Of a DNA stretch of 36,782 nt, positions 1 to 7,460 are shown piece after piece. The number at the start of each line of letters is the position of its first letter. Positions within the stretch are counted from its first letter, which is position 1. Source of the stretch: Actinomycetota bacterium. GTDB taxonomy: Bacteria; Actinomycetota; CADDZG01; WHSQ01. The translations under genes and the position numbers were made by a program. A model generated the notes under the pieces. That model had not been told where the DNA came from, did no database searches, and saw only the letters and a list, made by a program, of their open reading frames with translations. The stretch spans positions 1 to 36,782 of the forward strand of contig JACCXF010000208.1 of NCBI GenBank assembly GCA_013697295.1. The letters are read 5' to 3'.

Positions 1-325
1 GGATGGGACCGAGCCGGGGGCCGAGGATCTTAATCGATCCCAAGAACGTGTCGAGGAAACCCTTTGCCTCGGGGCTCATCGCGATGCTCTTGCTGTGGGT
101 TAGCCGGCGGTGCGCCTTCACGGCGAAGCGGAACGATTCCGGAGTCATCGAGTTCCACCTGGTGAACGTGCCCTCCGCCTGCAGGCGGTAGAAGGTCGCG
201 TTGACCTCGCAGGCCGTCAGGACCCCCGAGTAATGCTCCAGGAAACGGGATCGCGGGAGTTCTCCCGGATAGAAGAGGGGCTTCCATTCCCGATAGGCCC
301 ACCCGGACGTTCCCAGATACAGCAT
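1..325 (-). CDS. DUF72 (YecE-like) protein, C-terminus cut off by the window edge
   Basis: Reading down from 325, the frame is open for 108 codons and runs off the window, so the 3' part is missing. The N-terminus has the DUF72/YecE hallmarks: LGTSGWAYREW at residues 4-14, FYPGELP near 18-24, VNATFY near 43-48, a TPESFRFAVKAHRRLTH block and the downstream region typical of this TIM-barrel-like family. The biochemical role of DUF72 is not established; I assign the family only. The ATG overlaps the stop of the upstream ligase/polymerase gene (TGATG), which suggests translational coupling and a shared transcript with a repair-type gene. The full family length is usually about 230-280 aa, so more than half the protein lies outside. 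Confidence 0.88.
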   Translation of the reverse strand, partial: MLYLGTSGWAYREWKPLFYPGELPRSRFLEHYSGVLTACEVNATFYRLQAEGTFTRWNSMTPESFRFAVKAHRRLTHSKSIAMSPEAKGFLDTFLGSIKILGPRLGPI

Positions 326-1335
326 CAGCGCTTGAACTCGCGCGCTTTGCGCGGCTGGGCGCCGAGCTGTTCGATCAACGGTTGCAGGTCCTGGCCCGGC
401 CCCTGCGCAACAGGCAGGAACAGGTCACCCACCTCTGCGATGCGGTCGAAGATCGTCTCAATCGTGAAGTCGGACGGGTGGATGCCGTCGATCTCGTCCC
501 ACTTCAGCGGCGTCGAAACCGTCGCCCCCGGCTCCGGACGAACCGAGTAGGCGGCCGCGATGTTCGCTCCCTGCCGGTTCATGTTGACGTCCAGGAACAC
601 CTTCCCCGTGCGCTTCTTCGTGTCCCATTCGAGCGTCGTGACCTCGGGCTCCATCTCGTGGATCAGATCCGAGACCGTTCCGACGAATCCTCGGATCTGG
701 TTGTACGGCAGGTGCCCGTCGAGAGGCAGCATGATCTGCATACCGGTCGCGCCCGACGTTTTCGGATATCCGCGCAGCCCGAGCCGGTCGAGCACCGCCT
801 TGATCAAGCCGGCGACGTGCGCCACTTCCGTCCAACCCGCGGGCTCGAACGGGTCGAGGTCGAAGAAGCAATAGGTCGGATGCCCCTGGTCCGTCCCCTT
901 GCCGTGCAGCGGATGGAACTCGATGGCGCCGAGATTGACGATGTAGAGCATGTGTGCGACATCGCACGCGGTCAAGAAGTTGATGGTCCGACCGACGTCC
1001 TCCGACCGCACCGGGATCCGCGGCATCCACTCAGGCGTGTGCGACTGCGCGTTCTTCTCGTAGAAGAACTCGCCGTTGACGCCGTTGGGCATCCTCTTGA
1101 GCGTCAGGGGTCGGTCCTCGAGGTGGGGGATCATCGTGGGGGAGATGTTGAAGTAATAGGTCAGCAGATCGCCCTTGGTGTAGCCCTCGACCGGCCAGTA
1201 GACCTTGTCCAGGTTGGACAGCCGTAGCTCGCGCTCACCGGCGCGCGCATACCAGTGCTCGCCCCTCCTAGCGGTGGGGAGGTCGACCGGGAACCGAACC
1301 GTCGTCACGGTGCTCACCTGGCAAGTCTCTCGCAC
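325..1335 (-). CDS. Stand-alone LigD-type polymerase/primase domain protein
   Basis: The 336-aa protein matches the polymerase domain (archaeo-eukaryotic primase superfamily) of NHEJ ligase LigD, without ligase or phosphoesterase modules. Visible motifs are YYFNISPTMIPHLEDRPLTLKR near 60-81 (the usual start of PolDom), NLGAIEFHP near 134-142, the metal-binding pair FFDLDP with D159 and D161, and a third acidic residue in VFLDVN (D249). Motif II reads SGATGMQI at 194-201, so the usual histidine that contacts the incoming nucleotide is Q200. Such domains fill and extend DNA ends, often with ribonucleotides. No Ku or ligase domain is in the window. The start is uncertain: GTG codons at residues 7 and 10 are alternatives. 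Its stop overlaps the DUF72 start. Confidence 0.85.
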   Translation of the reverse strand: MRETCQVSTVTTVRFPVDLPTARRGEHWYARAGERELRLSNLDKVYWPVEGYTKGDLLTYYFNISPTMIPHLEDRPLTLKRMPNGVNGEFFYEKNAQSHTPEWMPRIPVRSEDVGRTINFLTACDVAHMLYIVNLGAIEFHPLHGKGTDQGHPTYCFFDLDPFEPAGWTEVAHVAGLIKAVLDRLGLRGYPKTSGATGMQIMLPLDGHLPYNQIRGFVGTVSDLIHEMEPEVTTLEWDTKKRTGKVFLDVNMNRQGANIAAAYSVRPEPGATVSTPLKWDEIDGIHPSDFTIETIFDRIAEVGDLFLPVAQGPGQDLQPLIEQLGAQPRKAREFKR

Positions 1336-1367
1336 CTTGCGCCGCGAGCGCGCGGGTCCGGAACGCG

Positions 1368-1395
1368 ACGAGGGGCTCCTCCGGGAGCCCCTCGT
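1368..1395 (-). terminator. Strong hairpin between aquaporin and LigD-like genes
   Basis: Perfect 12-bp inverted repeat, ACGAGGGGCTCC / GGAGCCCCTCGT, with a 4-nt loop, lying between the aquaporin stop and the next minus-strand gene. No T-tract follows on either strand, so intrinsic termination is only inferred. It could also stabilise the 3' end of the aquaporin mRNA. Confidence 0.6.
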
Positions 1396-1413
1396 GGATC
1401 ACGTGTTGTCGTG

Positions 1414-2391
1414 CTACGGAGTGCGAGGATCCTCGCGCGGAGCCGTAGCGGTGGTCTCGGCGCCGGCGCTGACGTCGATGATCTCCTCGCCGTGGGTCGC
1501 AGCTCCTGGCGACGGCGCGGGCGCCACCCGCTCCATACCCGAGATGCTTTCGTAGGTGAAGACCGCGGCGGTCGCTCCGACCAGCGGTCCGACCGCGTAC
1601 ACGAGCAGGTCGCCCCAGGGAACCTTGACGCCATCGAACGGAAGTGCGGCGACGTAAGGCCCGAGGGTCCGGGCGAAGTTTGCCGAGCCGCCCGAGATCG
1701 GGCCTGTGGCCAGGAGGCCTGCACCGAGAGCCATCCCGATCACCAAGCCCGACCATCCCTTGGGCGCGCGCCGGTCCACGGCGACGGCCATGATGGCCAT
1801 CATCAGCCCGAAGGTGATCAGCGTTTCGGCGAGTGTCGCCTGCCAGAACTCCACTCCGTCGGCGACGCGAGGGGCTCCGAACAGGATCTGCTGGTCGCCC
1901 ACGATCGCACCGGTCTCGTTGAATATCCCGGCCACGATGAAGGCGCCCGCGATACCTCCGAGCACCTGGGCAAGCATGTACAGGGGCGCCTCAGCGAATG
2001 GGAACCGGCGTGAAACGGCGAGGCCGAAGGTGACCGCGGGATTGAAGTGACCTCCCGAGACTCCGCCGAATGCGTACACGATGAACGCCAGCGTGAATGC
2101 GAACGCGATCGCGACCGGTACGAGGTCGCTCAGCGATACCGAGAGAAGCGCATTGAAGATGGCCAGCTGCTCGGGCACCTGACGAAGCGCGTCCGGAAGC
2201 TGTTCGCTCAGGACGATCGGCCCCCTCAGGTAGGCGGTTGCGGCTCCGGTTCCGATCGCCACCAGAAGAAGGGTGCCGAGGAACTCCGCGCCCAAACGTC
2301 GGGCGAGCGGCGCTTGAACCTCCGCCACCTCCAGGAGGCCCTCCTTTCCCGTTGGTGGGGTCGTGTCGTACGTCTCGGCACTAGTGGCCAT
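1414..2391 (-). CDS. MIP-family channel (aquaporin/glycerol facilitator-like)
   Basis: The 325-aa membrane protein carries the major intrinsic protein fold. It has an N-terminal LGAEFLGTLLLV helix (near 33-44) and a first pore loop GGHFNPAV with canonical NPA at 117-119. The second pore loop, SGGSANFARTLGP, has NFA at 238-240 in place of NPA, while the selectivity-filter arginine R241 is kept. Both half-repeats are present, plus a long insertion near 55-90 and a charged, disordered-looking C-terminal tail of about 45 residues. The altered second motif may change solute selectivity or proton exclusion, so I do not name a substrate. The start is supported by AAGGAGG 4 nt before the ATG. A strong hairpin lies directly downstream. 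Confidence 0.85.
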   Translation of the reverse strand: MATSAETYDTTPPTGKEGLLEVAEVQAPLARRLGAEFLGTLLLVAIGTGAATAYLRGPIVLSEQLPDALRQVPEQLAIFNALLSVSLSDLVPVAIAFAFTLAFIVYAFGGVSGGHFNPAVTFGLAVSRRFPFAEAPLYMLAQVLGGIAGAFIVAGIFNETGAIVGDQQILFGAPRVADGVEFWQATLAETLITFGLMMAIMAVAVDRRAPKGWSGLVIGMALGAGLLATGPISGGSANFARTLGPYVAALPFDGVKVPWGDLLVYAVGPLVGATAAVFTYESISGMERVAPAPSPGAATHGEEIIDVSAGAETTATAPREDPRTP

Positions 2392-2403
2392 CGAGCCTCC
2401 TTG

Positions 2404-4371
2404 TCATTCGTCTGCGTGAAGTGATGCGGCTTTGGTTCTGATGTCATCGAGGATCGGCGCGTTCTGAAGCGTGGTTACATCCCCGAGCTCCCGGCCCTCT
2501 GCAACATCCTTTAGAAGCCGCCGCATAATCTTGCCTGAGCGTGTTTTTGGCAAATCGTCCGTGAAAACGATCGAATGCGGGCGTGCGAGCTTGCCGATCA
2601 CCTTAGCAACGTGGTTCCGGAGCTCTTGCATCAGATCCTCGCCCCCCTCGGACCCGGATTTCGCCGTGACGAAGGCGACGATGGTTTCGCCCTCCTTCGG
2701 GTCGTTGCGGCCCACCACGGCCGCCTCGGCCACAGAGGGGTGATCGACGAGCGCGGATTCGACCTCGTAGGTCGAGATGCGATGCCCGGCTATGTTCATG
2801 ACGTCGTCAACCCGTCCGAGCAGCCAAAAGTAGCCGTCATCGTCGAGCTTGGCGCCATCGCCCGGGAAGTAGATCTCGTCCCCGTAGCGCCCGAAGTAGG
2901 TCTCGCGGTACCGCTGGTCGTCGCCGAAGATCGTCCGGAACATCGACGGCACCGGGCGCTTCAGGACGAGATACCCGCCGCCGTCGGGACCCACCGGTTT
3001 CCCCTGTTCGTCGACCACATCCGCGCTGACGCCGGGGTAGGGAACGGTCGCGGAGCCCGGCTTCAGCGTCGTTACACCGGGCAGCGGCGAGATCATGATC
3101 GCACCGGTCTCGGTCTGCCACCACGTGTCGACCACCGGCGTTCGCCCGCCTCCGATGAACTCCTGGTACCAGATCCAGGCCTCCGGATTGATCGGTTCGC
3201 CGACCGAGCCCAGCAGGCGCAACGAGCTCAGGTCGTGTCTCTGGGGCCACTCCGTTCCCCACTTCATGAACGAGCGGATCGCGGTCGGTGCCGTGTAGAG
3301 GATCGTCGCCTTGTGCTCTTCGATGATCGACCACCAACGGTTCTTCTCGGGCCAGTCCGGAGCGCCCTCGTACAGGATCGATGTGCAGCCGTTCGCGAGG
3401 GGGCCGTAGACGATGTAACTGTGACCGGTCACCCAGCCGATATCGGCGGCGCACCAGTAGACGTCGGTCTCTGGCTTGATGTCGAAGATGTTGAAGTGCG
3501 TGGAGGCGACACCGGTTAGGTATCCGCCCGTCGTATGGACGATGCCCTTGGGTTTTCCGGTCGTGCCGGACGTGTAGAGGATGTAGAGCATGTCCTCGGA
3601 GTCCATCGGCTCCGCCTCGCACTCGCTCGGCGCATCTGAGACGAGGTTCCTGTAGACGAGGTCGCGTCCCTCGACCATGTTCACGTCATCCTTGGTGCGC
3701 TGCACGACCACGACCTTCTCGATCGACGGGCAGTCGCGCAGAGCCTCGTCCGCGTTCTCCTTGAGCGGAACCGTCTGCCCACGTCGGTAGCTGCCATCTG
3801 CGGTGATGAGCACCTTGCACTCTGCATCGTTGATCCTGTCCCGGAGACTCTCGGCCGAGAAGCCACCGAAGACCACCGAGTGAGCGGCCCCGATCCGGGC
3901 ACAGGCGAGCATCGCGGCAGGGAGCTCCGGGACCATGGGTAGATAGATGGCGACGCGGTCGCCTTTGGTAACCCCGAGATCCTTGAGAGCGTTCGCGAGC
4001 CTCGAGACTTCTTCGTGCAGCTCCCGGTAGGTGACCGCGCGGCGGTCCCCGGGCTCACCCACCCAGTGATAGGCGACGCGATCGCCATGCTCGTCGAGGT
4101 GACGATCGAGACAGTTGTACGACGCGTTGAGTTGTCCGCCCACGAACCACGTGTGATGAGGAGGATCCAGCTCGCTCACGGTGTCCCACTTCTTGAACCA
4201 GTGGAGGCGTTCGGCCTGGGACGCCCACCACGCGTCCGGATCCGATGAGGCCTGTTCGTAGACGGAAGGGTCCTTGAGGTTCGCCTGTTGCGTGAACTCC
4301 TCAGAGGGCGCGAACGTGCGACGTTCCTGAAGCAGGGCTTCGATGGTTCGCTCGACTTCCTCCTCGACCAC
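2404..4371 (-). CDS. acsA: Acetyl-CoA synthetase (AMP-forming)
   Basis: The 655-aa protein activates acetate to acetyl-CoA through acetyl-adenylate in the cytoplasm. Its length and domain order fit AcsA: an N-terminal ACAS_N region, the P-loop YTSGTTGKPKG at 266-276, the adenylate motif WWQTETG, the hinge block YFPGDGAKLDDDGYFWLLGR, and the C-terminal PKTRSGK motif. K614 in that motif is the lysine acetylated in regulated family members. The start is GTG, chosen because GGGAGGGG sits 6 nt upstream and because the next ATG upstream is in another frame. Neighbours are the Mog-like gene 40 nt upstream and the aquaporin 12 nt downstream on the same strand. Confidence 0.96.
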   Translation of the reverse strand: MVEEEVERTIEALLQERRTFAPSEEFTQQANLKDPSVYEQASSDPDAWWASQAERLHWFKKWDTVSELDPPHHTWFVGGQLNASYNCLDRHLDEHGDRVAYHWVGEPGDRRAVTYRELHEEVSRLANALKDLGVTKGDRVAIYLPMVPELPAAMLACARIGAAHSVVFGGFSAESLRDRINDAECKVLITADGSYRRGQTVPLKENADEALRDCPSIEKVVVVQRTKDDVNMVEGRDLVYRNLVSDAPSECEAEPMDSEDMLYILYTSGTTGKPKGIVHTTGGYLTGVASTHFNIFDIKPETDVYWCAADIGWVTGHSYIVYGPLANGCTSILYEGAPDWPEKNRWWSIIEEHKATILYTAPTAIRSFMKWGTEWPQRHDLSSLRLLGSVGEPINPEAWIWYQEFIGGGRTPVVDTWWQTETGAIMISPLPGVTTLKPGSATVPYPGVSADVVDEQGKPVGPDGGGYLVLKRPVPSMFRTIFGDDQRYRETYFGRYGDEIYFPGDGAKLDDDGYFWLLGRVDDVMNIAGHRISTYEVESALVDHPSVAEAAVVGRNDPKEGETIVAFVTAKSGSEGGEDLMQELRNHVAKVIGKLARPHSIVFTDDLPKTRSGKIMRRLLKDVAEGRELGDVTTLQNAPILDDIRTKAASLHADE

Positions 4372-4411
4372 GACATCCCCTCCCAGGCGCCCGAGCGTTT
4401 GAACGACGAGG

Positions 4412-4912
4412 TTAACGCTCCCGGCTGAGGGGCTCCGAACCGTGGGCGGTGTCGCCGGCGAGCGTCTGGAGCGCGTGCGGGAGGATCGGAAGGAGCGCTT
4501 CCAGCCCCTCGGCCACGGCTTTCGGGCTGCCGGGAAGGTTTACGATCAAGCTCGAGCCCGCGGCACCGGCAATCGCTCTGGACAACGCTGCGTGAGGGGT
4601 GTTCTGTATGCCGGCGTGGAGCATCGCGAAGACGAGGCCCGGCGCCACCCTCTCGATCACCGCCGAGGTCGCCTCGGGAGTCACGTCCCGGGGGCCGAAG
4701 CCGGTCCCGCCGGTCGTCACGATCAACGAGAGTCCCGCGTCTACGTACGCGCGGAGGAGCGCTTCGATCTCGGGCCGCTCGTCTGGGACGACCGCTCGCC
4801 GGAGCGTTGCGAAGCCCAACCCCGCCAGAAGGACCTCGGCGACATCCCCGGACTCGTCGGCACGCGCTCCGGCGGCCACACCGTCGCTGACGGTCAGGAT
4901 CGCAGCGATCAT
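4412..4912 (-). CDS. MoaB/Mog-family molybdopterin adenylyltransferase
   Basis: Predicted to adenylylate molybdopterin before molybdate insertion. The 166-aa protein starts [12 protein letters not shown] and has the family's TTGGTG at 66-71, RDVTPE at 75-80 and NLPGSPKA at 125-132. The frame stays open to 5056, but that N-terminal extension is low-complexity and encoded by a tandem repeat (4937-4993), so I place the start at 4912, where homology begins. There is no strong ribosome-binding site there, so the start is not certain. It lies 187 nt after the SDR gene and near moaE and moaA, which supports a cofactor role. MoaB and Mog cannot be separated confidently by eye. Confidence 0.88.
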   Translation of the reverse strand: MIAAILTVSDGVAAGARADESGDVAEVLLAGLGFATLRRAVVPDERPEIEALLRAYVDAGLSLIVTTGGTGFGPRDVTPEATSAVIERVAPGLVFAMLHAGIQNTPHAALSRAIAGAAGSSLIVNLPGSPKAVAEGLEALLPILPHALQTLAGDTAHGSEPLSRER

Positions 4913-4936
4913 CTCGGTCGTAGGGCCCGGCACGGG

Positions 4937-4993
4937 TCGCTCACCAACCCCTCTCGAGTCACCAACCCCTCTCGAGTCGCTCACCAACCCCTC
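4937..4993. repeat. Three-copy 13-bp tandem repeat upstream of mog/moaB
   Basis: The core TCACCAACCCCTC occurs at 4941-4953, 4959-4971 and 4981-4993, with spacings of 18 and 22 bp. It fills much of the 187-nt gap (4913-5098) between the SDR stop and the Mog-like start; nothing else is recognisable in that gap. The unequal spacing and GC-rich core could be multiple protein-binding sites or simple slippage. Confidence 0.75.
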
Positions 4994-5098
4994 CCGCTCG
5001 GCGAGGGCATCGACGGAAGGTTCCCGCCGATCGAGATCTCGACTATCGCGGCGCAACCCACCAGGTTCACTCCGAGCTCGGAGACTGAGATCGCTTGG

Positions 5099-5893
5099 TC
5101 ACGTCAACAGACCCCTCAGAGCGCCACCGTCCACGACGACGGTATTCCCGGTCATGTACGAGGCGCGCTCCGAAGCGACGAAGGCGACCACGTCCCCGAA
5201 CTCGGCGGGGTCGCCATAGCGACCGAGCGGGATGCTGCTTCGACTGGTTTCGGCGACTTCCTCCGCCGTCAGGCCACTGTTTTCGGCGGCGAGGCGATCC
5301 AGCGCGGCCACGCGATCGGTCTGGATCCGACCGGGTGCGACGCAGACCACCCGGATGCCCCGCGGCCCCAGCTCTTTCGACAATGTCTTCGCCAGGCCGA
5401 CCACGGCTGGACGCATCATGTTCGACAACAACAGGTTGGCGATGGGCTCCTTGACGGAGCCGGACGTGATGAAGATCATCGCCCCGCCGTGGCGCTCCTG
5501 CATCGAGTCGGTGGCGACCTTCGCTAGGCGCCAGGCGGATGCGGTCGTGAGATCGAACGCCGCCCGGAGTTGATCCTCGCCCAGGCCCGCGAACGTGCCG
5601 GGGGCCGGACCACCCGCGTTCGCGACGCAGATGTCGATACCGCCAAGCTCGCGGCTCACCGCTCGCCCCACCTTTTCGATCGCAGGCGGATCCGTCACGT
5701 CGAGCTCGAGTGGCAGGCACCTGGAGCCCGTTTCTCGTTCGATGTCGGCGGCGTGCCGCCTGAGGTCCTCGAAGCGCCGCGCGGAGATCGCGACCGTGGT
5801 GCCTTCGCGCGCCAGAGACCACGCACTCGCGAGACCGAGTCCGGAGGAGGCCCCCACCACCCACGCGATCTTGTCGTCCAGACCTAGGTCCAT
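5099..5893 (-). CDS. Atypical short-chain dehydrogenase/reductase lacking the Tyr-Lys pair
   Basis: The 264-aa Rossmann protein has the nucleotide-binding GASSGLG at 14-20, LELDVTD near 62-68, and NAGG at 92-95. The serine region FITSGS is at 141-146. Where classical SDRs have YxxxK, this protein reads SNMMR, so S157 and R161 replace catalytic Tyr and Lys. This matches the ketoacyl-reductase-like SDR subgroup that lacks a perfect catalytic tetrad. Substrate and activity are unknown. The start at 5893 is chosen because the SDR fold begins there; the longer open frame upstream overlaps moaE. It sits 7 nt after moaE in the same direction. Confidence 0.85.
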   Translation of the reverse strand: MDLGLDDKIAWVVGASSGLGLASAWSLAREGTTVAISARRFEDLRRHAADIERETGSRCLPLELDVTDPPAIEKVGRAVSRELGGIDICVANAGGPAPGTFAGLGEDQLRAAFDLTTASAWRLAKVATDSMQERHGGAMIFITSGSVKEPIANLLLSNMMRPAVVGLAKTLSKELGPRGIRVVCVAPGRIQTDRVAALDRLAAENSGLTAEEVAETSRSSIPLGRYGDPAEFGDVVAFVASERASYMTGNTVVVDGGALRGLLT

Positions 5894-5900
5894 GACACCT

Positions 5901-6338
5901 CTAGTGTTCGGCCCCCACCCACGAGGAGCCGTCGGCGTAGTGCTCCTTCTTCCAGATCGGAACGCCGGCTTTGATCGTGTCGATGAGCCACCGGCACGAC
6001 TCGAGTGCGTCCCCGCGATGAGGCGCTGAGGTGACCACCACCACCGTTGGCTCCCCAAGATCGCACGCGCCGGACCGGTGCACGGCGATCACCTTCTTCA
6101 GGTCCCACTTTTCCGCCGCTTCGTTGGCGATCTCTCGTATCCGCGCCAGGGCGAGTGTGGGATGAGCTTCGTACTCGAGTCCCACGACGTTCTTCGCGTC
6201 GTTCTCGGGAACGGCCGCGGTTTGGCGAACGGTCCCGATGAATGCCGCCACCGCTCCGGACTCCGGGGAGCTTCCCGACCCCAGAGCCGCAGTTACATCG
6301 AGCGCACCTTCGCTGATGTGCGCGTCGATCTCGGCCAT
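5901..6338 (-). CDS. moaE: Molybdopterin synthase catalytic subunit MoaE
   Basis: MoaE transfers two sulfurs from MoaD thiocarboxylate to cyclic pyranopterin monophosphate. The 145-aa length is normal. Visible motifs are GAVAAFIGTVR at 28-38, LEYEAHP at 54-60, HRSG at 87-90, PHRGDA near 106-111, and PIWKKE at 127-132. K123 and K130 correspond to the two catalytic lysines of E. coli MoaE. The frame is open upstream into moaA, but homology starts at MAEIDAHI, 8 nt after the moaA stop, so I use that ATG. No moaD is seen nearby; the partner must be encoded elsewhere. Confidence 0.94.
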   Translation of the reverse strand: MAEIDAHISEGALDVTAALGSGSSPESGAVAAFIGTVRQTAAVPENDAKNVVGLEYEAHPTLALARIREIANEAAEKWDLKKVIAVHRSGACDLGEPTVVVVTSAPHRGDALESCRWLIDTIKAGVPIWKKEHYADGSSWVGAEH

Positions 6339-6346
6339 GCCGCGGG

Positions 6347-7375
6347 TCAGCCGCCGATCATCGACATCGAGCGCGCGGGCTTGACGAAGTCGTCCTCGCC
6401 GATCCTGTGGCCCGACCACTTCGCCGCGACGCACGTCTGGGCCAGTGCGGCGAGGTCCGCGTCGTTCGCTCCGGCGCGCAGGGGGCCGCGCAGATCGGTT
6501 TCCTCGAGAGAGAAGAGGCAGGCGCGCAGTTGCCCATCGGCCGTGAGACGCAGACGATTGCACGAGGCGCAGAATGGCTGCGTCACGGATGGGATGACGC
6601 CCACTCGGCCGGGCGCCCCGTCCGCGAAACGGAATGGGGTCACGGGCTCCGGCTCGTCGTCCGTGTCCGCCACCAACGGGTAGGCGCGGGCGATCCGTTC
6701 GATGATCTCGGCCCCCGGCACCACGCCGTCGGCGGACCATTCGTCCTGCGCATCGAGTGGCATGTACTCGATGAACCTGATGTCGTAACCCGTGGAACGG
6801 GCGAGCTCGGCGAACTGCACTACCTCGTCTTCGTTCTTGTTCCGGATCACGACCGTATTGATCTTGATCGGTGTCAAGCCTTCGTCGCTTGCGACGCGCA
6901 GTCCGTGCATCACTTCATCGAGCGCATCCCGTAGCGTCATGTCGGCGAAGCGATGTTTGAGCAGCGAGTCGCACGACACGGTGACCCTGTCGAGCCCGGC
7001 GCCGGCCAGTGAGGCGGCCTCTTTCGCGAGCAGGAATCCGTTCGTCGTCATCGAGATGTCCAGCTTGTGGTCGACGTCCCGTAACTTGCGGACCAGATGG
7101 TGGACGTCGCGTCGCACGAGCGGCTCGCCCCCGGTGACCTTGATGGAACGCACGCCAAGGTCGACGAGGATCCCCGTGAGCCGTTCGATCTCCTCGAATG
7201 TGAGTAGCGCCTCGCGCGGCATCCAGGGCAACCCCTCCGGGGGCATGCAGTAGCGACAGCGGAAGTTACAGCGATCCGTCACGGAGATGCGGAGGTCGGT
7301 CGCGACCCGCCCGAAGTCGTCGATCAGAGAGGCGGCCGTCCCCTCAGATGCCGTGGCGTGAATGTCGTCGTCCAT
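6347..7375 (-). CDS. moaA: GTP 3',8-cyclase MoaA (radical SAM)
   Basis: This is the first step of molybdenum cofactor synthesis, converting GTP to the 3',8-cyclo compound. The 342-aa protein has the radical-SAM cluster CNFRCRYC (C36, C40, C43), GGEPL in the SAM-binding region, a second C-terminal cluster CASCNRLRLTADGQLRAC, and the essential terminal Gly-Gly. The ATG at 7375 has GAGAGG 9 nt upstream. An ATG at 7384 is an alternative but has almost no spacing from that site. moaA leads a minus-strand group moaA-moaE-SDR and is divergent from the sulfoquinovose synthase gene across 85 bp. Confidence 0.95.
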   Translation of the reverse strand: MDDDIHATASEGTAASLIDDFGRVATDLRISVTDRCNFRCRYCMPPEGLPWMPREALLTFEEIERLTGILVDLGVRSIKVTGGEPLVRRDVHHLVRKLRDVDHKLDISMTTNGFLLAKEAASLAGAGLDRVTVSCDSLLKHRFADMTLRDALDEVMHGLRVASDEGLTPIKINTVVIRNKNEDEVVQFAELARSTGYDIRFIEYMPLDAQDEWSADGVVPGAEIIERIARAYPLVADTDDEPEPVTPFRFADGAPGRVGVIPSVTQPFCASCNRLRLTADGQLRACLFSLEETDLRGPLRAGANDADLAALAQTCVAAKWSGHRIGEDDFVKPARSMSMIGG

Positions 7376-7448
7376 GCCCTTCATCCTCTCACGGCCTCTG
7401 CCGGTAGAGGCGGGCGTGCGCGCCATCGACCGGGCGGTCCGATGGCGC

Positions 7449-7454
7449 TATCCT
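7449..7454 (+). promoter_or_regulatory. -10 element TATCCT, leaderless start of sqdB-like gene
   Basis: TATCCT ends 6 nt before the GTG at 7461, so the predicted transcript would begin at or next to the start codon. A TCGACC hexamer at 7426-7431 gives a 17-bp spacer and resembles TTGACA. No Shine-Dalgarno sequence is present. Confidence 0.6.
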
Positions 7455-7460
7455 GCCGCC

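Noticed and set aside
382-1227. Open frame of 281 codons on the plus strand over the LigD-like gene
   Set aside because: Mirror frame of a strongly conserved polymerase domain; composition is Arg/Val-rich without motifs.
3421-3432. Palindrome GTGACCGGTCAC, resembling a CRP site
   Set aside because: It lies deep in the acsA coding region and its half-sites are 4 bp apart rather than 6, so a codon-driven coincidence is more likely.
4913-5056. N-terminal extension of the Mog-like protein
   Set aside because: The frame is open, but the segment is low-complexity and repeat-encoded and the MoaB/Mog domain begins at 4912.
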